Below are positions 39,202 through 44,999 of a stretch of 44,999 bases of DNA, one piece after another. Within the stretch, counting starts at the first letter, position 1; the number at the start of each line of letters is the position of its first letter. Source of the DNA: JAVBNC01 sp031551765 (GTDB lineage Bacteria; Desulfobacterota; Desulfovibrionia; Desulfovibrionales; Desulfovibrionaceae); NCBI GenBank assembly GCA_031551765.1, contig JAVBNC010000155.1, forward strand, positions 1 to 44,999, written 5' to 3'. The notes under the pieces were generated by a model. That model made no database searches. It had not been told where the DNA came from and saw nothing but the letters and a program-made list of their open reading frames with translations. The position numbers and the translations under genes were made by a program.

Positions 39202-39505
39202 CGCGGACGCTTTGCCCTGGCTGACGCGCCTTGCGGACGGGAACTGGCGTGTGGCGGTACGGGTACAGCCCGGCGCCAAGAAAAACGAGATCAGCGGGGT
39301 CATGGATGGCAGGCTGCGTATCCGTCTCATGGCCCAGGCAGTGGAAAATAAAGCCAACAAGGCCCTGGTGGCCTTTGTGGCGCAAAAATTGGGCCTGCGG
39401 CCCTCCAGGGTGCGCCTTGCCTCCGGCGAAACGGGGCGGGAAAAAATCCTGATTGTGAGCAGCGAGCGCGAACCGGATTGGGCGGCGCTGTGCCGCCCCG
39501 AGTGA
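39191..39505 (+). CDS. DUF167-domain protein (YggU family)
   Basis: The 104-residue protein starts inside the end of the DivIVA gene. It has GNWRVAVRVQPGAKKNEISG, DGRLRIRLMAQAVENKANKA and LVAFVAQKLGLRPSRVRLAS with GETGREKILIV, the DUF167 signature of an alpha-beta fold with a conserved NKAN. Its function is unknown in biochemistry. It ends the YggT-DivIVA run; a stem (GCATT-GCGCG/CGCGC-GGAAATGC) follows at about 39519-39545, without a T-run. Confidence 0.85.
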   Translation: MADSADALPWLTRLADGNWRVAVRVQPGAKKNEISGVMDGRLRIRLMAQAVENKANKALVAFVAQKLGLRPSRVRLASGETGREKILIVSSEREPDWAALCRPE

Positions 39506-39596
39506 AAATGGAACGAGGCATTGCGCGCCGGACGCGCGGAAATGCCGGGCGACAGGAACACACCGTATCCTTAACCTAACTTAGGAGGAGCGTATT

Positions 39597-39824
39597 ATGG
39601 ATAAAAGAGAAAAAGACCTCATGGATAAGTATGCCCCTCAGGATGAAGAACTCCGCACCCTGCGCGACGAGCACGCGCTATACGAAAAACAGCTGGAAAA
39701 GCTGGAAAGCAAGCCGTACCGCACTCCCGCCGAGGAGCAGCAGATGAAACAGCTGAAAAAGCAAAAGCTGGAAGGCAAGACCAAGATGGTGGCCATCTTG
39801 GATCGTTACGCCGCCAAGGAGTGA
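39597..39824 (+). CDS. DUF465 (YdcH-like) small protein at the head of the ilv operon
   Basis: The 75-residue, all-helical, highly charged protein MDKREKDLMDKYAPQDEELR...has the DUF465 pattern: a long helix with DEHALYEKQLEKLESKPYRT then PAEEQQMKQLKKQKLEGKTK. Such small coiled-coil proteins occur in many proteobacteria without a known role. A very strong TTAGGAGGAGCG precedes the ATG. ilvB starts 3 bases after its stop, so it is co-transcribed with ilvBN. Confidence 0.75.
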   Translation: MDKREKDLMDKYAPQDEELRTLRDEHALYEKQLEKLESKPYRTPAEEQQMKQLKKQKLEGKTKMVAILDRYAAKE

Positions 39825-39827
39825 GTC

Positions 39828-41522
39828 ATGTTGTTGAGTGGAGCCCGGATCCTGCTGGAATGTTTGCAGCGCGAAGGTACCGACACCATTTTCGGTTACC
39901 CCGGCGGCGCTATCCTTGATATTTACGACGAACTTTCCCGCACGGATCTACGCCACGTTCTGGTACGGCACGAGCAAGCCGCCGTGCATGCCGCCGACGG
40001 CTATGCCCGCGCCTCCGGAAAGGTAGGCGTGTGTCTGGCTACCTCGGGTCCGGGCGCCACCAACACCATTACCGGCATTGCCACCGCCTACTGTGACTCC
40101 ATTCCCCTGGTGGTGCTCACGGGGCAGGTGCCCACCAGCCTCATCGGCAACGACGCCTTTCAGGAAGTGGACACCGTGGGCCTTACCCGCCCCTGCACCA
40201 AGCACAACTACCTGGTCAAGGACGTAAAAAACCTGGCCCAGATCATCCGCCAGGCCTTTTACATCGCGCGTTCCGGCAGGCCCGGCCCCGTGGTGGTGGA
40301 CCTGCCCAAGGACGTAATGCAGGCGGTGACGGAATTCATCTGGCCGCAGGACGTGCGCATGCGCTCCTACAACCCCAACTACAAGCCCAATTACGGCCAG
40401 TTGCGCAAAGCGGCGGACCTGATCACGGCCGCCAGGCGGCCCCTGTTCCTCACCGGTGGCGGGGTTATCCTGTCCAACGCCAGCGAAGAGCTGACCTGGC
40501 TGGCCAGGACCCTGCGCATTCCCGTGACCTCCAGCTTCATGGGCCTGGGCGGCTACCCCGGCGACGACGAGCTGTGGCTGGGCATGGTGGGCATGCACGG
40601 TTCGGTCACGGCCAACCGGGCCGTGGTCAACAGCGACCTGGTCATTGCCGTGGGCACGCGTTTCGCGGACCGGGTCACGGGCAAAATTTCCGCTTTCGCG
40701 CCCAACGCCAAAATCGTGCACATCGATATCGACCCCACGACCATCCGCAAGACCATTCAGGTGGACGTGCCCGTGGTGGCGGACTGCAAGCTGGCGCTTG
40801 CGGACCTGCGCGACATGTTCATTAAGCGCCTTGCCAAGGAAAGCCACGACTGGCAGGCGGACCACGCGGACTGGCTGGCCTCACTGAAAAACATCGGCCA
40901 GGAATGCGCCTCCCCCGCCTGCGGCGACCAGGAAGACATACGGCCCCAGGAAGTTATCCGTACCCTGTACGAACTGACGGGCGGGAACACCGTGGTGGCC
41001 ACGGACGTGGGCCAGCACCAGATGTGGGCCGGGCAGTGCTTCACCTACACCAAACCCAGAACCCTGCTCTCTTCCGGCGGGCTGGGCACCATGGGTTTCG
41101 GCCTGCCCGCGGCCATAGGCGCGCAGTTCGCCATGCCGGACGCCATGGTGCTCGCCATAGTGGGCGACGGCTCGTTCCAGATGAACATCCAGGAACTGGC
41201 CACGGCCGTGCAGCACAAGCTGCCGCTGAAAATCGTCATTCTCAACAACTGCTACCTGGGCATGATCCGCCAGTGGCAGGAGCTGTTCTACGCCAGGAAC
41301 TACTCGTCCTGCACGCTGGACCAGCCGGATTTCGTCAAGCTGGCGGAAGCCTACGGCGCGGAAGGGTACCGCATCAGCGCCAGGGCGGACCTGGTGCCCA
41401 CCCTGCGCCAGGCCCTTGCCTCCCCCAACCTGGCGCTTATCGACGTGCGCGTCGCGCGCGAGGAAAACGTCTATCCCATGGTCCCCTCCGGCAAGGCCCT
41501 GGATGAAATGCTGCTGGTGTAG
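39828..41522 (+). CDS. ilvB: Acetolactate synthase large (catalytic) subunit
   Basis: IlvB joins two pyruvates, or pyruvate and 2-oxobutyrate, with TPP, FAD and Mg. The 564-residue protein has TDTIFGYPGGAILDIYDEL, the catalytic Glu in RHEQAAVHAADGYARASG, the family QVPTSLIGNDAFQEVD, PGPVVVDLPKDV, and the TPP motif IVGDGSFQMNIQELATAVQH with LNNCYLGMIRQWQELFY. It is the first step of valine, leucine and isoleucine synthesis. The start codon is 3 bases after DUF465 and it is followed by ilvN after 6 bases. Confidence 0.97.
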   Translation: MLLSGARILLECLQREGTDTIFGYPGGAILDIYDELSRTDLRHVLVRHEQAAVHAADGYARASGKVGVCLATSGPGATNTITGIATAYCDSIPLVVLTGQVPTSLIGNDAFQEVDTVGLTRPCTKHNYLVKDVKNLAQIIRQAFYIARSGRPGPVVVDLPKDVMQAVTEFIWPQDVRMRSYNPNYKPNYGQLRKAADLITAARRPLFLTGGGVILSNASEELTWLARTLRIPVTSSFMGLGGYPGDDELWLGMVGMHGSVTANRAVVNSDLVIAVGTRFADRVTGKISAFAPNAKIVHIDIDPTTIRKTIQVDVPVVADCKLALADLRDMFIKRLAKESHDWQADHADWLASLKNIGQECASPACGDQEDIRPQEVIRTLYELTGGNTVVATDVGQHQMWAGQCFTYTKPRTLLSSGGLGTMGFGLPAAIGAQFAMPDAMVLAIVGDGSFQMNIQELATAVQHKLPLKIVILNNCYLGMIRQWQELFYARNYSSCTLDQPDFVKLAEAYGAEGYRISARADLVPTLRQALASPNLALIDVRVAREENVYPMVPSGKALDEMLLV

Positions 41523-41528
41523 GAGGGT

Positions 41529-42023
41529 ATGACCATGCGCCGAGTGATTTCCGTTCTTGTGGAAAATGAGCCGGGGGTGCTCTCCCGCATAGCCGGGCTT
41601 TTTTCCGGCCGGGGCTTCAACATCGAATCCCTCAACGTGGCGCCCGCGCAGGAAGAGGGCCTCTCGCACATGACCATCACCACCGAGGGCGACGCCCAGA
41701 TCGTGGAGCAGATCGTCAAGCAGCTGCGCAAACTGGTCACCGTGGTCAAGGTGGTGGATTTCGACGATATCGCCACGGTCGAGCGGGAGATGATGCTGAT
41801 CAAGGTGCAGGCCGACGACACCTGGCGCGCGGAAATTCTGCGCCTAGCCGATATTTTCCGCTGCAAGGTGGTGGACGTGAGCCTTTCCGAACTGACCCTG
41901 GAAGTGACGGGCAACCACGAAAAACTCCAGGCCGTGGCCGAACTGCTGACCAAGTTCGGCATCAAGGAAATGGCCCGCTCCGGCACCGTGGCCATGCGCC
42001 GTTCCATGCAGCGCGACGCATAA
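41529..42023 (+). CDS. ilvN: Acetolactate synthase regulatory subunit
   Basis: IlvN/IlvH binds valine and activates the large subunit. The 164-residue protein has the ACT domain RRVISVLVENEPGVLSRIAG and LFSGRGFNIESLNVAPAQEE GL, then a second ACT-like half (VKVQADDTWRAEILRLADIF) and ends ...GTVAMRRSMQRDA. The length is that of the IlvH type. GGAGG lies 4 bases before the ATG at 41529 or 10 before the one at 41535; both are possible, and the second has better spacing. Confidence 0.95.
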   Translation: MTMRRVISVLVENEPGVLSRIAGLFSGRGFNIESLNVAPAQEEGLSHMTITTEGDAQIVEQIVKQLRKLVTVVKVVDFDDIATVEREMMLIKVQADDTWRAEILRLADIFRCKVVDVSLSELTLEVTGNHEKLQAVAELLTKFGIKEMARSGTVAMRRSMQRDA

Positions 42024-42043
42024 TTTCGTTCCAACAACCGAAC

Positions 42044-42076
42044 GGGGAGGACACGCCAAAACACGCGTCCTCCCCC
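42044..42076 (+). promoter_or_regulatory. Intercistronic hairpin between ilvN and ilvC
   Basis: GGGGAGGAC pairs with GTCCTCCCC, extended by a partly paired ACGC/CGCG, around CAAAACA. No T-run follows (CCTTGC), so it is not a normal terminator; it may stabilise or process the mRNA and lower ilvC output. Confidence 0.5.
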
Positions 42077-42102
42077 TTGCAACGTCATATCAGGAGCTTC
42101 CC

Positions 42103-43095
42103 ATGAAGGTGTATTACGAAAAAGACGCGGATCTTAAACAGCTCAAGGGTAAAACCATAGCCATCATCGGGTACGGCAGCCAGGGGCACGCCCACGCCCA
42201 GAACCTGCGCGATTCCGGCCTGGACGTCATTGTGGCCCAGCGCCCCGGCGGCCCCAACTACGACCTGGCCAAAGAGCACGGCTTCTCCCCTATGAGCGTG
42301 GCCGACGCGGCCAAAAAGGCCGACTTGATCATGATTCTGCTGCCGGACCAGTTCCAGGCGGAAGTGTATGAAAAGGACATCAAGCCCCACCTGAAAAAGG
42401 GCAAGTCCCTGCTCTTCGCCCACGGCTTCAACCTCCATTTCGCCCAGATCGCCCCGCCCAAAGATGTGGATGTGTTCCTTATCGCGCCCAAGGGTCCCGG
42501 CCATCTCGTGCGCCGCACCTACACGGAAGGTGGCGGCGTGCCCTGCCTGGTGGCCATTCACCAGGACGCTTCCGGCAAGGCCCTGAAAAACGCCCTGGCC
42601 TATGCGCGCGGTATTGGCGGCGCCCGTTCCGGCGTTATTGAAACCACTTTCCGCGAAGAGACGGAAACCGACCTTTTCGGTGAGCAGGTAGTGCTGTGCG
42701 GCGGCCTGTCCTCGCTTATCCAGGCCGGGTTCGAAACCCTGGTGGAAGCCGGGTACCAGCCGGAAATGGCCTATTTCGAATGCCTGCACGAAGTGAAGCT
42801 CATCGTGGACCTGCTCTATGAGGGCGGATTCGCCAAAATGCGCAACTCCATCAGCGATACCGCCGAGTACGGCGACTACGTCACGGGTAAGCGCGTCATC
42901 ACCGACGAAACCCGCAAGGAAATGAAAAAAGTGCTGGCGGAAATCCAGCAGGGCATTTTCGCTCGCGACTTCATTCTGGAATACAAGGCCAACATGGCCA
43001 GCTTCAAGGCCACGCGCCGCCTCCAGGCCGAGCACCCCATTGAGGAAGTGGGCGGAAAGCTGCGCGGCATGATGCCTTGGCTGAACAAGAAGTAA
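42103..43095 (+). CDS. ilvC: Ketol-acid reductoisomerase
   Basis: IlvC isomerises and reduces acetolactate to dihydroxyisovalerate, using NADPH and Mg. The 330-residue class I form starts MKVYYEKDADLKQLKGKTIA and has IIGYGSQGHAHAQNLRDSGL, the nucleotide loop DVIVAQRPGGPN (Arg and Pro suggest NADPH), FAHGFNLHFAQIAPPKDVDV, GPGHLVRRTYTEGGGVPCLV, and the metal ligands in ETDLFGEQVVLCGG and YFECLHEVKLIVDL. ATCAGGAGCTTCCC precedes ATG. It follows ilvN by 79 bp with a hairpin between. Confidence 0.97.
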   Translation: MKVYYEKDADLKQLKGKTIAIIGYGSQGHAHAQNLRDSGLDVIVAQRPGGPNYDLAKEHGFSPMSVADAAKKADLIMILLPDQFQAEVYEKDIKPHLKKGKSLLFAHGFNLHFAQIAPPKDVDVFLIAPKGPGHLVRRTYTEGGGVPCLVAIHQDASGKALKNALAYARGIGGARSGVIETTFREETETDLFGEQVVLCGGLSSLIQAGFETLVEAGYQPEMAYFECLHEVKLIVDLLYEGGFAKMRNSISDTAEYGDYVTGKRVITDETRKEMKKVLAEIQQGIFARDFILEYKANMASFKATRRLQAEHPIEEVGGKLRGMMPWLNKK

Positions 43096-43103
43096 ACTGT
43101 CAA

Positions 43104-43134
43104 TTCGCGGGCGCGGCAACGCCGCGCCCGCGAA
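43104..43134 (+). terminator. Hairpin after ilvC
   Basis: TTCGCGGGCGCGGC and GCCGCGCCCGCGAA form a 14-bp stem around AAC, 8 bases after the ilvC stop. The following GGCTTTC has only a short T-run, but the stem is strong enough to be the operon end. Confidence 0.65.
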
Positions 43135-43150
43135 GGCTTTCACCCCTCTC

Positions 43151-43180
43151 TTGACCTTCTCCCCCGCTGGCCGGTATTAT
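43151..43180 (+). promoter_or_regulatory. Candidate promoter of the rfbD-like gene
   Basis: TTGACC (43151-43156), 18 bases, TATTAT (43175-43180), with a further TATAAT-like match at 43178. Transcription would begin near 43188, giving a leader of about 56 bases. Confidence 0.5.
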
Positions 43181-43243
43181 AATAACTAGCACCGGCACCG
43201 CTCCGTTCTTCCGCCGGGTCAACCTTTCGCCAAGGCGCCCTCC

Positions 43244-44167
43244 ATGTCCAAAACCGCTTCCAAACGGCCCAGTGCCCTGGTTCTGGGCGGCACCACAGGC
43301 CTTTTGGGCCAGGCCCTGGTCCAAGCCCTCACTAAAGCGGAATACAACGTTGAAGCCACCTCCCGGAACGACATAGACCTCACCAATTCCGACGCCCTGG
43401 CCTCTTTTGTGGGCAGAGTGGCGCCGGACGTCATCTTCAACACCGTCGCCTACACCCAGGTGGACCTGGCCGAGGACGAGGCCGAGCAGGCCATGCTGTT
43501 CAACCGCACCCTGCCCTGCATGCTCGGCCGCATTGTGCGCAACAGCCCGACCTATCTGGTGCACTACAGCACGGACTTTGTGTTCGACGGCCGCAAAGGC
43601 GCGCCCTACACGCCGGATGACACGCCCTCCCCGCTGGGCGTATACGGCCGCAGCAAGCTGGCAGGGGAACAAGCATTGCTGGAACTTAAGCTCCCCAACG
43701 CCTGCGTCGTCCGCACCGCCTGGCTGTTCGGGCCGGGGAAAAAGAATTTTGTGCGCAGAATTCTTGAAATCTGCAAAGAAAAAAAGACCTGCGCGGAAGG
43801 CCCTGCCAACGATCCGCTCAAAAACTGCCTCAAAGTGGTGCACGACCAGATCGGCTCCCCCACCTACACCCCTGACCTGGCCGAATACAGCCTCAAGCTG
43901 ACGGAAAAGCGTCCCTCCGGCATTTTTCATATCGCCAACAGCGGCACGGCCAGCTGGTGCGAGCTGGCTTCCGAAGCCGTCCGCCTGGCCCAGATGGAAT
44001 GCATTGTTTGCCCCATCACCAGCAAGGAATACCCCTGCAAGGCCGAGCGGCCCCGTTATTCCGTTCTGGATACCGCCCGCTTTACCGAATGCACCGGCAT
44101 TGCCCCCCGTTCCTGGCCCAAAGCCCTGGCCGACTATATCTACAAAGAGTTTCTCCCCACGGAATAA
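43244..44167 (+). CDS. rfbD: dTDP-4-dehydrorhamnose reductase
   Basis: RfbD makes dTDP-L-rhamnose by reducing the 4-keto group, using NAD(P)H, for surface polysaccharide. The 307-residue protein has SALVLGGTTGLLGQALVQAL, the short-chain reductase nucleotide site (GGTTGLLG, slightly changed from GxxGxxG), FNTVAYTQVDLAEDEAEQA, the HYSTDFVFDG and YGRSKLAGEQALL catalytic region (YxxxK), and VHDQIGSPTYTPDLA. rfbA, B and C are not adjacent. It starts with its own promoter. The start at 43244 lacks a good ribosome-binding site. Confidence 0.88.
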   Translation: MSKTASKRPSALVLGGTTGLLGQALVQALTKAEYNVEATSRNDIDLTNSDALASFVGRVAPDVIFNTVAYTQVDLAEDEAEQAMLFNRTLPCMLGRIVRNSPTYLVHYSTDFVFDGRKGAPYTPDDTPSPLGVYGRSKLAGEQALLELKLPNACVVRTAWLFGPGKKNFVRRILEICKEKKTCAEGPANDPLKNCLKVVHDQIGSPTYTPDLAEYSLKLTEKRPSGIFHIANSGTASWCELASEAVRLAQMECIVCPITSKEYPCKAERPRYSVLDTARFTECTGIAPRSWPKALADYIYKEFLPTE

Positions 44168-44215
44168 GCCGGCCCACGTGTTCACGCACTCGCGCCGATC
44201 CGTTTACCCGCGTTT

Positions 44216-44244
44216 TTGACTTTCCTTTTTCTCCAATCTAGTAT
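44216..44244 (+). promoter_or_regulatory. Candidate promoter of the NifX-like gene
   Basis: TTGACT (44216-44221), 17 bases, TAGTAT (44239-44244). Transcription would start near 44251. Confidence 0.5.
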
Positions 44245-44264
44245 ACCTATCGTTTAGTAGTTGA

Positions 44265-44279
44265 TTCGTGCAACACGAA
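44265..44279 (+). promoter_or_regulatory. Inverted-repeat operator candidate
   Basis: TTCGTG-CAA-CACGAA is a perfect 6-bp inverted repeat with a 3-base centre, about 15-29 bases after the predicted transcription start, a good place for a repressor. The protein is unknown. Confidence 0.4.
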
Positions 44280-44360
44280 AAGCACGCGCAGCCATTGCGC
44301 CTAAAAAACGAAACCGTATCTGACGCCGCTTCGGTAGCGCCACAAACAAAGGATTGAGTC

Positions 44361-44741
44361 ATGAAAAAGGCACTGATCGCTGTTCCTTCCATGCTTCCAG
44401 GCGGCCTGGACGCGGCCGTCAGCCAGCACTTCGGCCATTGCGAAGTCTACACGCTGTTGGAAGTGGCGGGCGGCTGCGTGCACAATGTAACGACCCTTCC
44501 CGGCGTGCCACACCATTCCGGCGGCTGTATGCAGCCGGTGTTTTCCCTTGCCCAGCAAGGCGTTACCACCCTTATCGCCGCTTCCATCGGCCATCGCCCG
44601 CTCAGCGGCTGTTCCCAGGTGGGCATAGAGGTGTTCCGCAGCCGGGGCGAGCGCAGCGTGGCTTCGGCCATCAACGACTTTCTCACCGGGGTTCTGGAAC
44701 ACTATACGCCCTCGGCCTCCTGTACGGGGTGCAGCCACTAG
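44361..44741 (+). CDS. NifX/FeMo-cofactor-domain (PF02579) small protein
   Basis: The 126-residue protein has MKKALIAVPSMLPGGLDAAV SQHFGHCEVYTLLEV at the start and VTTLIAASIGHRPLSGCSQVG IEVF in the middle, the fold of dinitrogenase iron-molybdenum cofactor-binding proteins. Orphan members of this family occur in many sulfate reducers outside nif clusters and may bind metal or metal clusters; some are MTH1175-like. Cys and His in GHCE, HHSGGCMQ, SGCS and the C-terminal SCTGCSH tail are possible ligands. AAAGGATTGAGTC precedes the ATG. It is monocistronic. Confidence 0.82.
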   Translation: MKKALIAVPSMLPGGLDAAVSQHFGHCEVYTLLEVAGGCVHNVTTLPGVPHHSGGCMQPVFSLAQQGVTTLIAASIGHRPLSGCSQVGIEVFRSRGERSVASAINDFLTGVLEHYTPSASCTGCSH

Positions 44742-44771
44742 GGGTTGTTTCCCAAAAGCGCCTTTTGCTCC
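44739..44771 (+). repeat. Post-stop repeat (copy 2)
   Basis: From the stop codon: TAGGGGTTGTTTCCCAAAAG then CGCCTTTTGCTCC, the near match of 34912-34945 after the kinase gene. Confidence 0.5.
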
Positions 44772-44787
44772 ATAGACTGCGCTGAAG

Positions 44788-44846
44788 AGCAATTCCGGAC
44801 CAAGACGGTACCATACGGTACTACCCCTGGTCCGGAATTGCTTTTT
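44788..44846 (+). terminator. Terminator of the NifX-like gene
   Basis: GCAATTCCGGACCA and TGGTCCGGAATTGC form a perfect 14-bp stem followed by TTTTT. The 25-base loop holds GGTACCATACGGTACTACC, itself an imperfect inner stem. Confidence 0.9.
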
Positions 44847-44869
44847 CCCTTGCCGGGGAATGAATACTC

Positions 44870-44937
44870 CACCGGCTGAAGCCGGTGGTATCGAGTAACA
44901 GCTAAAGCTGGCGATTGCGGATGAAATCCGCCAACAG
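44870..44937. repeat. IS200-like hairpin cluster at the right edge
   Basis: Three short hairpins in 68 bases: CCACCGGC-TGAA-GCCGGTGG, AGCT-AA-AGCT, and GCGGAT-GAA-ATCCGC. The first is of the kind found at IS200/IS605 ends or in REP sequences. No transposase is seen in the window. Confidence 0.45.
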
Positions 44938-44956
44938 TTTATACGAACCCAAAGGA

Positions 44957-44999
44957 TTATTCTTCGCCTTCAATTTTAAAATCGCCATCATCATGGTTT
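44957..44999 (-). CDS. Possible C-terminal fragment of a minus-strand gene
   Basis: On the minus strand the last 43 bases read NHDDGDFKIEGEE followed by a TAA at 44957-44959. An acidic end of this kind is plausible for a real protein, but 13 residues cannot identify it. A second frame, open from 44999 to a TAG at 44902, is also possible. The gene, if real, lies mostly beyond the window. Confidence 0.2.
   Translation of the reverse strand, partial: NHDDGDFKIEGEE

Noticed and set aside
1..44999. CRISPR array, rRNA genes or prophage
   Set aside because: No regularly spaced short repeats, no rRNA signatures and no phage structural or integrase genes were seen; the repeats are mosaic and dispersed.
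44902..44999. Minus-strand frame ending at TAG 44902-44904
   Set aside because: It reads through the hairpin cluster and has no recognisable motif; the acidic frame ending at 44957 is at least as likely, and neither is certain.

Overview
The window looks like the chromosome of a sulfate-reducing deltaproteobacterium of the Desulfovibrionaceae, probably a Desulfovibrio. The evidence is high-GC coding DNA, a two-subunit indolepyruvate:ferredoxin oxidoreductase, an orphan NifX/FeMo-cofactor-domain protein, a split UxaA/SuyAB-type lyase next to a LarA-like protein, and many lipopolysaccharide-type glycosyltransferases. The genus is inferred from gene content, not from an rRNA gene; none is present.

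Layout. 1-950: a structured terminus that resembles the end of an IS200/IS605-type (IscB or TnpB) element, then leuD without leuC beside it, then a strong bidirectional terminator. 964-6628 (minus): a catabolic island with a GntR/FadR regulator, a DcuC-family carrier, small and large subunits of a UxaA/SuyAB-type lyase, and a LarA-like protein that keeps the His/His/Lys/His pattern of nickel-pincer racemases. 7193-18025: an exported protein, tRNA-Leu(CAA), DedA, a GT9 glycosyltransferase with metF, an exported phosphodiester-glycosidase-like protein, MscL with a zinc-ribbon tail, a periplasmic cupin, a PpiD-like chaperone, a sigma-54 activator with a degenerate receiver, and larB, a gene for nickel-pincer cofactor synthesis. 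18027-22916: two GT4 glycosyltransferases, a CobD/HisC-like aminotransferase inside inverted repeats, and a decayed IS5-family element. 22924-31942: NDH-2, iorAB, a membrane-anchored TPR protein, proA-nadD-TPR, and a second GT9 heptosyltransferase. 32239-44741: a multi-PAS histidine kinase, ilvE, tatA, a run from a hypothetical protein through a HAD phosphatase, YggT, DivIVA and DUF167, then DUF465-ilvB-ilvN-ilvC, rfbD and the NifX-like gene. The right edge carries IS200-like hairpins.

Two themes stand out. First, the window holds both a LarA-like protein in a lyase/carrier operon and LarB about 11 kb away. This suggests a nickel-pincer-dependent 2-hydroxyacid pathway: import, racemisation, then elimination. 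Second, the intergenic DNA is full of mosaic palindromic repeats assembled from a few shared modules at seven or more places, in both orientations. One pair forms about 155-bp inverted arms around a single aminotransferase gene. A separate T-run-plus-hairpin repeat sits at gene ends.

Branched-chain amino acid synthesis is well represented (leuD, ilvE, ilvBNC) but split over three loci. Cell-envelope functions (two GT9 enzymes, two GT4 enzymes, rfbD, PpiD, DedA, TatA, DivIVA) form the other main group.
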